From: Rodentibacter caecimuris
GTDB lineage: Bacteria > Pseudomonadota > Gammaproteobacteria > Enterobacterales > Pasteurellaceae
NCBI RefSeq assembly: GCF_001019715.1
Contig: NZ_BBXJ01000001.1
Span: 310,001 to 374,000, forward strand
Length of the DNA stretch: 64,000 bases
Direction: 5' to 3'
Shown: piece by piece, positions 14,011 to 24,252 of the stretch
Layout: each line of letters opens with the position of its first letter
Position numbering within the stretch: position 1 is the first letter of the stretch
The notes under the pieces: generated by a model
The model's input: only the letters and a program-made list of their open reading frames with translations
Database searches by the model: none
What the model was told of the DNA's origin: nothing
Position numbers and translations under genes: made by a program

Positions 14011-15174
14011 TTATCTCTCTTTAAAGGTTAAAAGTGTATTCCTATAATATTCATACTGCTGCCGACGTGCATTGATTTCCGCAGGCAAGCCTGTGGTTAA
14101 ATCATTTACCAATTTATCAAATTTATCCAAAATATCGACGATCATTTGTTGGATTTCGAGTGGGGGAAATGGAATTTCTATTTTATTTAAATTTTCTTGA
14201 TTTAATTTTGGCTGAGCTCCTCCCGATATAAATTTAGATATATCAATAGAATTTATATAATACTCTACAAACTTTCTAGTAACATCATTTCTAAACTCTA
14301 TAATATGGGCGTGATTATTTACCCAATTTTTCCCTGAAATTGAGAACGCAATAGGTGTACTTCTTGCTAATAGGTTAGCACCATCTTCTGAGATCAGTAA
14401 ATAATCTCCATCAAAAATATAATGTTCAACAAAATCAACGATACCCGAAGCCCCATAATATGGATATTCCCCTTTTACCCTTTTCGAAGATGATATTGGC
14501 TTTCTGATTCTGTCTAAGTTCACAGAAATTTCAGGTAATATCTTACAAGGCACACCTTGCGAGCAAAGTTCCTCTAAATATTTTTTCAGTGGGTGAGAAT
14601 CCCCATTATCAAATGTTAAAAGGTTATTTCGGTAATACTCATATTGTTGTTTTCTGGCAGTGAGTTCAGCTTCCAGCGTAGCTTCCAGCTCGGTAAAAAT
14701 GTCAAGCACTTTTACAATTTTTTGTTGAATTTCGAGTGGGGGAACGGGGACTTTGAATAAATCTAAATCTGATTTATTTAAAGCAGGAATACTTCCTCTA
14801 GACACTAATTTTTCCATAATGTCTATTTCATTTACTTTTAAAATATAATAGACAAATTTGGTTAAAAGCATTTTTTCATCTCTTGAACGATATGGATAGC
14901 ATAAACCGCCAGCCCAAAATTTTGTATCTATATAATTTATAAAACCTGCATATTCTCCACGAGCAGCAACAATAAGAGCATTCCCCTCATTATTATATTT
15001 GTTATAATACCCATACAAGTTTCGACCAGAATTTATAACAGGATATTCACCATCTTCTAACAATTCACTTACCTTCAGCGTTGCTTTTCTTAACGGAGTA
15101 CAAATATCTCGTAGCTCCCTAAACTCCACCCCATCAGGGCAAAGACTTTCTATCATTTTTTCAATTTCGTTCAT
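14011..15174 (-). CDS. hsdS: Type I restriction-modification specificity subunit (HsdS)
   Basis: HsdS determines the bipartite DNA target recognised by the methylase and restriction complexes. The 387-residue protein has the standard plan. Target recognition domain 1 spans about residues 1-140, and a conserved helical spacer spans 145-188 (PPLEIQQK...RKQQYEYYRNNLLTF). Target recognition domain 2 spans about 200-333, and a second copy of the spacer spans 336-385 (PPLEIQQM...RRQQYEYYRNTLLTF). The two spacers are also similar in DNA (14611-14742 and 14020-14169). This is the usual substrate for domain exchange. The recognition site cannot be read from the sequence. The start has a purine-rich ribosome site (AAGAGA). 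A gap of 167 bases without a credible gene separates it from hsdM. Confidence 0.94.
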   Translation of the reverse strand: MNEIEKMIESLCPDGVEFRELRDICTPLRKATLKVSELLEDGEYPVINSGRNLYGYYNKYNNEGNALIVAARGEYAGFINYIDTKFWAGGLCYPYRSRDEKMLLTKFVYYILKVNEIDIMEKLVSRGSIPALNKSDLDLFKVPVPPLEIQQKIVKVLDIFTELEATLEAELTARKQQYEYYRNNLLTFDNGDSHPLKKYLEELCSQGVPCKILPEISVNLDRIRKPISSSKRVKGEYPYYGASGIVDFVEHYIFDGDYLLISEDGANLLARSTPIAFSISGKNWVNNHAHIIEFRNDVTRKFVEYYINSIDISKFISGGAQPKLNQENLNKIEIPFPPLEIQQMIVDILDKFDKLVNDLTTGLPAEINARRQQYEYYRNTLLTFKER

Positions 15175-15341
15175 TCTCTTTTCTCTATTTTGTAAAAATC
15201 AGCCAGAAATCGACCGCTCTTGCCTAATCATCATTAGTAGCTTTTAGATTCTTCAACCTTCCATTTAAACTATTTCCATTCTAGAAAGTGCTAACTTAAT
15301 ATTTAATTAGTTACGCTCGAAAATATTGGGAATCGGTTTCA

Positions 15342-16901
15342 TCATTTTCCCTCAATCTCCGCCACAATCTTATCAATGGCGGTACGCAGTTCGGCTTGAT
15401 GTTTGACGATGTCAGCAATACGGGTATTGAGTTCTGTAATATCCACTTTCTCGCTCGTGTCTTCTTGCTCAACATAGCTTGAAACAGAGAGGTTATAGTC
15501 ATTTTCGCCAATCTTTTTATTTTCAACCAGCTCGGCAAAGTGCGGTTGATTTTGCCGTTGTTTTACCGCTTGATAAATGGTGGCAATATTCTCCTCAGAG
15601 AGTTTATTTTTGTTACCGCCTTTCACAAACTGACCGCTTGCATCAATAAAGAGAACGGCATTATCGGCTTTGCTCTTTTTCAGCACAATAATGCAAGTTG
15701 CAATGGTAACGCCAAAAAACAGGTTGGCAGGTAGCTGGATTACGGTATCCACATAGTTGTTATCGATGAGATACTGGCGGATTTTCTGCTCTGCTCCGCC
15801 CCGATACAATACGCCGGGAAACTCAACGATTGCCGCCGTGCCGTCGGTCGATAACCAATGGAGCATATGCATCGTAAAGGCCAAATCCGCCTTACTTTTT
15901 GGTGCAAGAATACCTGCCGGTGCAAAACGGGGGTCGTTAATCAAGAGCGGATTATTATCTCCTTCCCATTTGATTGAGTAAGGCGGGTTGGAAACAATCG
16001 CATCAAAAGGTTCATCGTCCCAATGGTGTGGTTCGATAAGGGTATCACCTAGGGCTATATCAAATTTTTCGTAGTTAATATCGTGCAAAAACATATTGAT
16101 TCGGGCAAGGTTGTAGGTGGTGATATTGATTTCCTGCCCAAAAAAGCCTTGCCGAACCTTATCTTTACCCAGCACTTTGGCAAATTTCAGCAATAACGAC
16201 CCGCTTCCACACGCCGGATCATAGACTTTGTTGATGTGCGTTTTATCGCCAATCACTATTTTCGCCAATAATGCCGATACTTCCTGCGGCGTAAAAAACT
16301 CGCCGCCCGATTTTCCTGCATTGCTGGCGTACATTGCAATTAAGTATTCGTAGGCATCACCAAATAGATCGTTGTTATTCTCTTGATAATCGCCCAATTT
16401 TAAGGAAGCGACCGCATTGAGAATTTTGGTCAGCCGTTCGTTACGCTTCAGCACTGTTGAGCCGAGTTTATTGCTATTGACATCAATATCGGCAAACAGC
16501 CCTTTGAAATCGTCCTCACTTTCTTCGCCCAGCGCAGAATTTTCAATATTTTTAAACACTCGGCTCAGAATTTCATTCAGATTTTCTTGATGTAATGGGG
16601 CATTTTGTTGCACATTCTCAAAAAGATCGCTCGGCAAAATATAAAAACCTTTGGATTGCACCGTTTGCTCCCGACCATATTCCGCCGTTTGATTATCTAA
16701 TTTGGCATAGTCGAAATCAGGATTACCGGCTTTCCATTCGCCTTGATTGATATAGTTCGTCAGATTTTCAGAAATAAAGCGATAAAATAGCATTCCCAAT
16801 ACATAGGATTTAAAATCCCAGCCTGTTACGCTCCCACGCAATTCTTCGGCAATACTCCAAATCGTTTTATGTAATTCCGCACGTTCTTGTTCTTTGCTCA
16901 T
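15342..16901 (-). CDS. hsdM: Type I restriction-modification DNA methyltransferase (HsdM)
   Basis: HsdM is the N6-adenine methyltransferase subunit that, with HsdS, protects host DNA. At 519 residues the length is normal. The HsdM N-terminal helical domain covers about residues 8-150. The S-adenosylmethionine-binding motif DPACGSG is at 228-234 and the catalytic NPPY motif at 305-308. The C-terminal helical region follows. The start is supported by TAGGGAG 7 bases upstream. It is the first gene of the operon, and its promoter region (16902-17110) is shared with the divergent DUF5718 gene. One uptake core (15538-15546) lies inside. Confidence 0.97.
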   Translation of the reverse strand: MSKEQERAELHKTIWSIAEELRGSVTGWDFKSYVLGMLFYRFISENLTNYINQGEWKAGNPDFDYAKLDNQTAEYGREQTVQSKGFYILPSDLFENVQQNAPLHQENLNEILSRVFKNIENSALGEESEDDFKGLFADIDVNSNKLGSTVLKRNERLTKILNAVASLKLGDYQENNNDLFGDAYEYLIAMYASNAGKSGGEFFTPQEVSALLAKIVIGDKTHINKVYDPACGSGSLLLKFAKVLGKDKVRQGFFGQEINITTYNLARINMFLHDINYEKFDIALGDTLIEPHHWDDEPFDAIVSNPPYSIKWEGDNNPLLINDPRFAPAGILAPKSKADLAFTMHMLHWLSTDGTAAIVEFPGVLYRGGAEQKIRQYLIDNNYVDTVIQLPANLFFGVTIATCIIVLKKSKADNAVLFIDASGQFVKGGNKNKLSEENIATIYQAVKQRQNQPHFAELVENKKIGENDYNLSVSSYVEQEDTSEKVDITELNTRIADIVKHQAELRTAIDKIVAEIEGK

Positions 16902-16927
16902 CTTTCACTCCCTATTTAAGTGCAATC

Positions 16928-16956
16928 ATTATACAATATTCCGCCAATTCTACTGA
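16928..16956 (-). promoter_or_regulatory. Possible hsdM promoter
   Basis: A perfect TATAAT lies on the minus strand at 16928-16933, 27 bases before the hsdM start. The -35 region is poor: TTCAGT at 18-base spacing is the best match seen. Confidence 0.4.
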
Positions 16957-17110
16957 AAATCCGCCTGTTTGTCTGAGAGAAATAATAATTAAAACCTCCT
17001 ATATTTTATTTCTAATCTAATTAAGGCGTTTTTCTTATTCTTATTACTACTGATTTTTTACCACACAAGCGGTAGAATTTAACCCATTTTTTACAAAAAA
17101 GGAGAACACT

Positions 17111-17938
17111 ATGAACACTACATTTATCGGCTTAGGCGTGGCAGGCAATTTTGCCGGTCATTTAGAACAGGCGGGCGAGGCGGTGGATTTTTTGCAAGTC
17201 AAAACCGTTGAAGCGGTGCAACCGAAAGCAATTTTTCCATTTTATGTGCCAAGTGATAACCTTGGAGAATACCAATTTCTTGCCACCTATCCTCTTTCAA
17301 ATACCGAAATTTGCTTTCCAAATGATGCAGATAACCTGCAAATTGAGCCGGAAATTGCGCTGATTTGCGATATTCAGTATGAAAATCAGCAAGTTATCGC
17401 ATTAAAGCCAACCCATTTTGCTGCTTATAATGACTGCTCAATCCGCCGTCCGAATGCTCGTAAAATTTGTGAAAAAAAGAATTGGGGCGAAAAATCGAAA
17501 GGCATTTCGCCCACTTGGATCGCTCTCGATCAGTTTACCGCCGGCGGTATCTTAGACGATTACCATATCGCCTGTTTCCACAAACGCAACGGCGTATTGA
17601 ATGAGTACGGTATCGACAGCCCTGCGGTTGGGTATAGCTATTTTCATCAAAAATTATTGGATTGGATTGTGGATCGAATGAACAATCAGCAGGACGAAGG
17701 TCCGATGAACCATATCGCTGCAATGCTCAAGCAAGCTGACTATCCGACCAAAGCAGTAATCAGCATTGGGGCAACCCGTTATACCGATTTCGGTGAGCAT
17801 AACTTCCTACAAATCGGCGATACCAGTATTGTAGCGGTGTATAACGGCAAAACCTATTCCCACGAGCAGATAGCCCAAATGGCGACGCAGGAGCAATTTG
17901 CGGAAGATGTTTCCGCCCTCGTACAAAAAGTGATTTAA
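17111..17938 (+). CDS. DUF5718 family protein (function unknown)
   Basis: This 275-residue protein of unknown function appears to belong to the DUF5718 family; the assignment is from memory of the sequence pattern. Visible features are a glycine-rich start (FIGLGVAGNFAGHLEQAGEA), a central block EPEIALICDI with THFAAYNDCSIR and KKNWGEKSKGI, and ISIGATRYTDFGEHN near the C-terminus. The central pattern resembles the fold of fumarylacetoacetate hydrolases, but I see no proof of activity. No signal peptide or membrane segment is present. AAAGGAG lies 8 bases upstream of the ATG. The gene is divergent from hsdM and convergent with birA, with which it shares a terminator. Confidence 0.7.
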   Translation: MNTTFIGLGVAGNFAGHLEQAGEAVDFLQVKTVEAVQPKAIFPFYVPSDNLGEYQFLATYPLSNTEICFPNDADNLQIEPEIALICDIQYENQQVIALKPTHFAAYNDCSIRRPNARKICEKKNWGEKSKGISPTWIALDQFTAGGILDDYHIACFHKRNGVLNEYGIDSPAVGYSYFHQKLLDWIVDRMNNQQDEGPMNHIAAMLKQADYPTKAVISIGATRYTDFGEHNFLQIGDTSIVAVYNGKTYSHEQIAQMATQEQFAEDVSALVQKVI

Positions 17939-17941
17939 ATC

Positions 17942-17977
17942 AAGTGCGGTTAAAAACACTGGAGATTTTAACCGCAC

Positions 17978-17979
<2 letters not shown>
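17942..17979. terminator. Bidirectional terminator made of two inverted uptake sequences
   Basis: AAGTGCGGTTAAAA (17942-17955) and its exact reverse complement (17966-17979) form a 14-bp stem with a 10-base loop between two convergent genes. Inverted uptake-sequence pairs acting as terminators are well known in Haemophilus. The birA stop codon (17978-17980) begins inside the right arm. Confidence 0.85.
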
Positions 17980-18913
<934 letters not shown>

Positions 18914-18939
18914 TCATAGCATAAAATCGAAAAATTTCG

Positions 18940-18968
18940 TTTTCAAAATGGTGCAAAATCTGTATAAT
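18940..18968 (+). promoter_or_regulatory. Probable guaB promoter
   Basis: A perfect TATAAT (18963-18968) is preceded at 17 bases by TTTTCA (18940-18945). It ends 49 bases before the guaB start. Confidence 0.6.
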
Positions 18969-19017
18969 CCCGCCGCAATATTTTTTAACATTCACTTTTA
19001 ACGACGGAAATATTGCT

Positions 19018-20481
19018 ATGCTTAGAATCAAAAAAGAAGCCCTCACTTTTGATGATGTTCTCCTTGTCCCGGCACATTCTACCGTGCTTCCAAACACGGC
19101 TAATCTTTCGACCCAACTCACTAAAACAATTCGCCTGAATATCCCTATGCTCTCTGCGGCAATGGATACAGTCACCGAAACCAAATTGGCAATTTCCCTT
19201 GCCCAAGAAGGCGGGATTGGCTTTATTCACAAAAATATGTCGATTGAACGCCAAGCAGATCGGGTACGTAAAGTGAAAAAATTTGAAAGCGGTATCGTTT
19301 CCGAACCGGTTACCGTTTCACCAACCCTTACTCTTGCAGAATTGGCCGAACTTACCAAGAAAAACGGTTTCGCCGGTTATCCGGTGGTTGATGCGGATAA
19401 AAACTTGGTCGGCATTATCACCGGCCGTGATACCCGTTTTATCTCAGACTTAAGTAAAACAGTCGCTGATTTTATGACGCCGAAAGACCGTTTAGTTACG
19501 GTTAAAGAAGGGGCAACCCGTGAAGAAATTTTCCGTTTAATGCACGAAAATCGGGTAGAAAAAGTGTTGGTGGTCAATGATGATTTCAAACTAAAAGGGA
19601 TGATCACCTTAAAAGACTACCAAAAAGCCGAAAGCAAACCGAACGCCTGTAAAGATGAATTTGGGCGTTTGCGTGTAGGTGCGGCAGTGGGGGCTGGCCC
19701 GGGTAATGAAGAACGTATTGATGCCTTAGTCAAGGCCGGCGTCGATGTATTGTTAATCGACTCTTCACATGGTCATTCCGAAGGTGTTCTACAACGTGTG
19801 CGTGAAACCCGTGCCAAATACCCAGATCTTCCTATCATCGCCGGTAATATTGCGACGGCTGAAGGTGCAATTGCTCTGGCTGATGCCGGAGCAAGCGCCG
19901 TGAAAGTGGGGATTGGCCCCGGCTCAATCTGTACCACTCGTATCGTCACTGGTGTGGGCGTACCACAAATCACGGCGATTGCCGATGCAGCGGAAGCCTT
20001 AAAAGATCGAGGTATTCCGGTTATTGCAGACGGCGGTATCCGTTTCTCAGGCGATATTGCCAAAGCTATCGCCGCCGGTGCAAGCTGTGTGATGGTCGGC
20101 TCAATGTTTGCCGGTACGGAAGAAGCGCCGGGTGAAATCGAACTTTATCAAGGGCGCGCATTTAAATCCTATCGCGGCATGGGCTCCTTAGGAGCAATGT
20201 CAAAAGGTTCAAGCGATCGTTATTTCCAATCGGACAATGCCGCCGATAAACTCGTACCGGAAGGCATTGAAGGGCGTATTCCATATAAAGGTTATTTAAA
20301 AGAAATTATCCACCAACAAATGGGCGGTTTACGTTCTTGTATGGGCTTAACGGGCTGTGCCACCATTGACGAACTCCGCACCAAAGCGGAATTTGTGCGA
20401 ATCAGCGGTGCAGGTATTAAAGAAAGCCACGTTCATGATGTGACGATCACCAAAGAAGCCCCGAATTATCGAATGGGATAG
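19018..20481 (+). CDS. guaB: Inosine-5'-monophosphate dehydrogenase GuaB
   Basis: GuaB oxidises IMP to XMP with NAD, the committed step of GMP synthesis. At 487 residues the length is standard. The TIM barrel is interrupted by two CBS domains at about residues 93-205. The catalytic loop [15 protein letters not shown] places the nucleophile at Cys305. The flap region EGRIPYKG and the [12 protein letters not shown] loop are present. GACGG lies just upstream of the ATG. The PurR-like site and sigma-70 promoter upstream suggest purine control. guaA follows 1.4 kb downstream, with two unrelated genes in between. Confidence 0.98.
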   Translation: MLRIKKEALTFDDVLLVPAHSTVLPNTANLSTQLTKTIRLNIPMLSAAMDTVTETKLAISLAQEGGIGFIHKNMSIERQADRVRKVKKFESGIVSEPVTVSPTLTLAELAELTKKNGFAGYPVVDADKNLVGIITGRDTRFISDLSKTVADFMTPKDRLVTVKEGATREEIFRLMHENRVEKVLVVNDDFKLKGMITLKDYQKAESKPNACKDEFGRLRVGAAVGAGPGNEERIDALVKAGVDVLLIDSSHGHSEGVLQRVRETRAKYPDLPIIAGNIATAEGAIALADAGASAVKVGIGPGSICTTRIVTGVGVPQITAIADAAEALKDRGIPVIADGGIRFSGDIAKAIAAGASCVMVGSMFAGTEEAPGEIELYQGRAFKSYRGMGSLGAMSKGSSDRYFQSDNAADKLVPEGIEGRIPYKGYLKEIIHQQMGGLRSCMGLTGCATIDELRTKAEFVRISGAGIKESHVHDVTITKEAPNYRMG

Positions 20482-20560
20482 CGAGCGGCAGATAGACTGC
20501 TACTGATGAAATATAGGTTAGATCATGATTTATCAGTAAAGAATTAATTGTTAAAAAATA

Positions 20561-20601
20561 AAGTGCGGTTGTTCTTTAAGAAGTTTTGATTAAGCCGCAC
20601 C
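20561..20601 (+). terminator. Imperfect inverted uptake-sequence pair after guaB
   Basis: AAGTGCGGTT (20561-20570) faces AAGCCGCAC (20592-20600), which departs from a perfect inverted core. It would form a weaker hairpin than the pair at 17942, so read-through towards guaA is possible. Confidence 0.45.
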
Positions 20602-20637
20602 TGTTATTTTGGGACGTAAGTAATTTAGGGAGTAAAA

Positions 20638-21039
20638 ATGAAAGGTAAATGTTTATGTGGTTCCGTATCTATTTCCGTACCTAAAAACAAAAATGTTCAC
20701 GCTTGCCACTGTGGAAATTGTGTTCGTTGGAATAGTAGCCCTTTATTTAGTTTAACCTATCAACAGAAGTTAGATATTTTAGGAGAGGATTTCATTCAAT
20801 GTTATCAATCTTCAGAGTGGGCGGAGCGTGCGTTTTGTAAGAAATGTGGAACACACTTATATTATCACTTATTGGGTACTAATAATTATGAACTATCTGC
20901 AGGTTTATTCTGTTCGGAAAATGAATTTACTTTAGAACAAGAAATTTATATTGATCGTAAACCTTCTTTTTATTACTTAGGTAACAATGTGCCTAAATTA
21001 ACTGAAAAAGAATTTTTAGAAAAATTAGGCTTAGTATAA
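20638..21039 (+). CDS. GFA family protein (glutathione-dependent formaldehyde-activating-like, zinc-binding)
   Basis: This small 133-residue protein has the zinc-cysteine pattern of the GFA/CENP-V fold. C5 and C7 lie in CLCGSV, then C23, C25 and C28 in CHCGNC, then C67 and C70 in FCKKCGTHL. Family members bind zinc, and some were described as adding glutathione to formaldehyde. No specific substrate can be read here and no aldehyde-metabolism gene is nearby. GGAG lies 6 bases before the ATG. It sits between guaB and guaA without obvious functional connection. Confidence 0.88.
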   Translation: MKGKCLCGSVSISVPKNKNVHACHCGNCVRWNSSPLFSLTYQQKLDILGEDFIQCYQSSEWAERAFCKKCGTHLYYHLLGTNNYELSAGLFCSENEFTLEQEIYIDRKPSFYYLGNNVPKLTEKEFLEKLGLV

Positions 21040-21210
21040 ACTTGACGAAATATCAAAATATATTAGAAAATATAAATACCTAGTGAATAGTTATGATAGA
21101 AAACATATTTTGTCATTATTAGTTTATTATTCAGCCACTATTTTTATATATTCAACTACAAAGCCATTCTCATAAAAATAAAGACTGTTAATAATGTAGG
21201 AATTTTTATC

Positions 21211-21876
21211 ATGCTCCAAGCGATTATTTTTGATATGGATGGCGTGATTGTTGATACCGAATTTTTAGAATACAACTTGCAAGCAAAGTTTATCGAATCT
21301 ATCAAAGAACACGACCGCACTTTAACACAGTCCGAACGTTCGGAAGTGGTTGGGAAAGGGCTGTCTGAAATTCCGGAAATCGTGAAAAAACTAAGTAATT
21401 CATCATTACCATTGGAAGAAATCAAACGACGCTATTTTGATTTTTTCAACCAACTTTTTTCAACAGTGAATTATCTTTCAATTTTCCGTTCTGATATTCA
21501 AAAAATTATTGATTTTGCCAAACAACATCACATCAAATTAGCGGTAGCCTCCTCTTCCCGCCTTGAACATATTCAGAATATTTTGACAAAATGTGATATT
21601 ATTCAGCACTTTGATTTCATTGTCAGTGGCGAACAATTTGAACGTAGTAAGCCTGATCCGACAATTTATCGATACACCCTCGAAAAACTAGGTGTGCAAG
21701 CAAAAAATACTGTAGCGATTGAGGTTTCTTTTTTCGGCATTCAAGCGGCAAAATCTGCCGGTATTCCTGTAATTGCCTACGAAGAAAAACGAATACTTAT
21801 TGACCAATCCGAAGCCGATTATTGTGGCAAGGATATGAGCGAAATTTTAACTATTATTCAAAAATTACATTATTAA
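21211..21876 (+). CDS. HAD-superfamily hydrolase, beta-phosphoglucomutase-like; altered motif IV
   Basis: This 221-residue HAD phosphatase has the cap domain of the beta-phosphoglucomutase/YcjU group. Motif I FDMDGVIVDTE gives the nucleophile D8 and acid D10. Motif II is VASSSR, and motif III contains K147 in SKPDP. Motif IV normally reads IEDSxxGIxAAKxAG; here it is IEVSFFGIQAAKSAG, with E171 kept and the following Asp replaced by V172. One acidic magnesium ligand or neighbour is therefore missing, and activity may be reduced. The codon is GTT, one base from GAT. TAGGAA precedes the ATG. An uptake core lies at 21314-21322. Confidence 0.88.
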   Translation: MLQAIIFDMDGVIVDTEFLEYNLQAKFIESIKEHDRTLTQSERSEVVGKGLSEIPEIVKKLSNSSLPLEEIKRRYFDFFNQLFSTVNYLSIFRSDIQKIIDFAKQHHIKLAVASSSRLEHIQNILTKCDIIQHFDFIVSGEQFERSKPDPTIYRYTLEKLGVQAKNTVAIEVSFFGIQAAKSAGIPVIAYEEKRILIDQSEADYCGKDMSEILTIIQKLHY

Positions 21877-21896
21877 CCATTTTATTAAGGTAAAAA

Positions 21897-23456
21897 ATGA
21901 CAAACATTCATCACCATAAAATCCTAATCCTCGACTTTGGTTCTCAATACACCCAACTCATTGCCCGCCGCGTGCGTGAAATTGGCGTTTACTGCGAACT
22001 TTGGGCATGGGATGTCACGGAAGAGCAAATCCGTGAATTTAATCCAACGGGAATTATTCTTTCCGGTAGCCCCGAAAGCACCACAGAAGAAAACAGCCCA
22101 CGCGCGCCGGAATACGTCTTTAATGCAGGCATACCGGTACTGGGTATCTGCTATGGTATGCAAACGATGGCGATGCAACTAGGCGGTTTAACGGAAACCT
22201 CTGATCATCGTGAATTTGGCTATGCCTCCGTTTCTTTAGAAAATTCAACCGCACTTTTTGATCATCTAAATGATGGTGACGGCAAACTGGATGTCTGGAT
22301 GAGCCATGGTGATAAAGTAACCCGTTTACCGGAAAATTTCCAAATCACCGGTACAACCCCAACTTGTCCGATTGCAGCAATGTCAGATGAAAGCCGCCAT
22401 TTCTACGGCGTACAATTCCATCCGGAAGTAACTCACACCAAAAGCGGTTTGGAATTATTGAAAAATTTCGTGGTGAATATTTGTGGTTGCGAAACCAAAT
22501 GGACTGCGGAAAATATTATTGAAGATGCAGTAGCCCGCATTAAAGCACAAGTGGGCAACGATGAAGTGATTTTAGGCTTATCAGGCGGTGTGGACTCCTC
22601 TGTTGTCGCATTATTACTACACCGTGCAATCGGCAAAAACTTACACTGTGTATTTGTGGATAACGGCTTGTTACGCTTAAACGAAGGCGATCAAGTGATG
22701 GAAATGTTCGGCAATAAATTCGGCTTAAACATCACCCGAGTGAACGCAGAAGATCGTTTCCTAAGCGAACTAGCCGGCGTGGACGAACCGGAAGCGAAAC
22801 GTAAAATTATCGGTAAAGTCTTCGTAGATGTATTCGATGACGAATCAAAAAAATTGCCAAATGTGAAATGGTTAGCGCAAGGCACTATCTACCCTGATGT
22901 AATCGAATCTGCTGCCAGCAAAACAGGCAAAGCACATGTAATCAAATCACATCATAATGTGGGCGGTCTGCCGGATTATATGAAACTCGGCTTAGTCGAG
23001 CCGTTACGTGAACTTTTCAAAGATGAAGTGCGTAAAATCGGCTTGGCGTTAGGTCTGCCTGCTGAAATGCTTAACCGCCATCCATTTCCGGGCCCGGGTT
23101 TAGGTGTACGTGTACTGGGAGAGGTGAAAAAAGAATACTGTGACCTACTCCGCCGTGCCGATGCGATTTTTATTGAAGAATTACACAAAGCAGATTGGTA
23201 TTACAAAGTCAGCCAAGCCTTCACGGTGTTCCTTCCTGTAAAATCTGTTGGTGTAATGGGCGACGGTCGTAAATATGACTGGGTTGTTTCCCTCCGTGCT
23301 GTTGAAACCATCGACTTTATGACCGCACATTGGGCACATTTACCATACGATTTATTAGGTAAGATCTCCAACCGTATTATCAATGAAGTAAATGGCATTT
23401 CCCGTGTGGTGTATGATGTGAGTGGAAAACCACCTGCAACGATTGAGTGGGAATAA
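21897..23456 (+). CDS. guaA: GMP synthase (glutamine-hydrolysing) GuaA
   Basis: GuaA converts XMP to GMP using ATP and ammonia from glutamine. The class I amidotransferase domain is at the N-terminus, with the nucleophile Cys85 in GICYGMQ and the catalytic His/Glu in GVQFHPEV. The ATP-pyrophosphatase domain has the P-loop [10 protein letters not shown] at about residue 227. The C-terminal dimerisation domain ends in the invariant KPPATIEWE. At 519 residues it is complete. It starts 20 bases after the HAD gene with a weak AAGG site and ends at an intrinsic terminator. Confidence 0.98.
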   Translation: MTNIHHHKILILDFGSQYTQLIARRVREIGVYCELWAWDVTEEQIREFNPTGIILSGSPESTTEENSPRAPEYVFNAGIPVLGICYGMQTMAMQLGGLTETSDHREFGYASVSLENSTALFDHLNDGDGKLDVWMSHGDKVTRLPENFQITGTTPTCPIAAMSDESRHFYGVQFHPEVTHTKSGLELLKNFVVNICGCETKWTAENIIEDAVARIKAQVGNDEVILGLSGGVDSSVVALLLHRAIGKNLHCVFVDNGLLRLNEGDQVMEMFGNKFGLNITRVNAEDRFLSELAGVDEPEAKRKIIGKVFVDVFDDESKKLPNVKWLAQGTIYPDVIESAASKTGKAHVIKSHHNVGGLPDYMKLGLVEPLRELFKDEVRKIGLALGLPAEMLNRHPFPGPGLGVRVLGEVKKEYCDLLRRADAIFIEELHKADWYYKVSQAFTVFLPVKSVGVMGDGRKYDWVVSLRAVETIDFMTAHWAHLPYDLLGKISNRIINEVNGISRVVYDVSGKPPATIEWE

Positions 23457-23499
23457 AAACCCGCCTTTCACCACAGTTCAATTCATTTCAAAAATAGCT

Positions 23500-23526
23500 A
23501 AAAGCCCTGTAATGTCAGGGCTTTTC
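23500..23526 (+). terminator. Intrinsic terminator of guaA
   Basis: The stem AAAAGCCCTG/CAGGGCTTTT with a short loop ends in TTTT and lies 44 bases after the guaA stop. The A-rich 5' arm makes it potentially active in both directions, so it could also end the opposing vgrG remnant. Confidence 0.85.
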
Positions 23527-23574
23527 TATTTCATTTCACTTCATATTAGTTTATTTTTGACCGTATAGTGTTAC

Positions 23575-24165
23575 TAATACAGATAAAAATCTCTTCTTGG
23601 TCTTTTTCGTCTTCAAAACGCAGTTCGTTAAAGCCGTTACCTTTGTGGGTTTTGGATTTTATTGTGGTGCGGGTTTTATGTTCCGGTAGTTTATAGGGCG
23701 GTTCGGTGGTGCTGTGGTAGGTGCGTCCCACTACAATCGGTTGGTCCGGGTCGCCGTTTAGGTATTTGATCAGCACTTCATCGCCGATTCGCGGTATCAT
23801 CATGTTGCCGTATTGGGCGCCCGCCCAGCCCTGAAGCCCCCGTATCCAGCAAGAACTGTGTTCATCTCCGTTGCTCCGTCTGTCCCACGGGAATTGTAGT
23901 TTGACCCGGCCCCATTCGTCACAGTAGATTTCTTCTCCCTCAGGGCCGACCCACATGCGCCACTTGGGTGCCGCGAATAATCGGGCGGGTTTTTGGCGGG
24001 CTGCGCCAAGGTTTGTGATGGGGGATGAGGAATAGGGTGTTTTCGTAATGGTTGCCACTTTTTGAGGTTTCGTCTTCAACCGTTGCCCGTTCTATCGCTT
24101 CTTCCTCTAATACGCCGGTTTGGGTTCCCCTATGCTCCGCGCGTACCAACCAAATAATTAAAATA
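23575..24165 (-). pseudogene. vgrG (tssI) remnant, both ends missing, one frameshift
   Basis: The minus strand encodes a piece of a VgrG spike matching about residues 340-515 of the intact VgrG at 49576-51666. Shared stretches include EEIYCDEWGRVK, EHSSCWIR and TYHSTTEPPY, and KSKTHKGNGFNELRFED near the end. The first part (VLEEEAIERA to GTQVAHV) is in one frame. One extra G near 23950-23952 shifts the rest into another. Homology stops abruptly after EEIFI (about 23575) and before WLVRAEHRG (about 24165). The gp27-like N-terminus and the beta-helix C-terminus are gone, so it cannot make a spike. It lies head to head with clpV and is probably the relic of the VgrG that once belonged to the left cargo module. 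Confidence 0.9.
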
Positions 24166-24252
24166 GTTGTGGTTAAATTAAATGTAAAAAAATAGAATAT
24201 CTAAGTTTTATGATATATTTTAAACCGCTTTATAAATATGAGGGCCTACATA

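Noticed and set aside
17111-17938. Calling the DUF5718 protein a fumarylacetoacetate hydrolase
   Set aside because: Only a vague central pattern fits and the metal-binding residues cannot be confirmed by reading.
23800-24009. Separate small gene inside the vgrG remnant
   Set aside because: It is a different frame of the pseudogene with no independent ribosome site or family resemblance.
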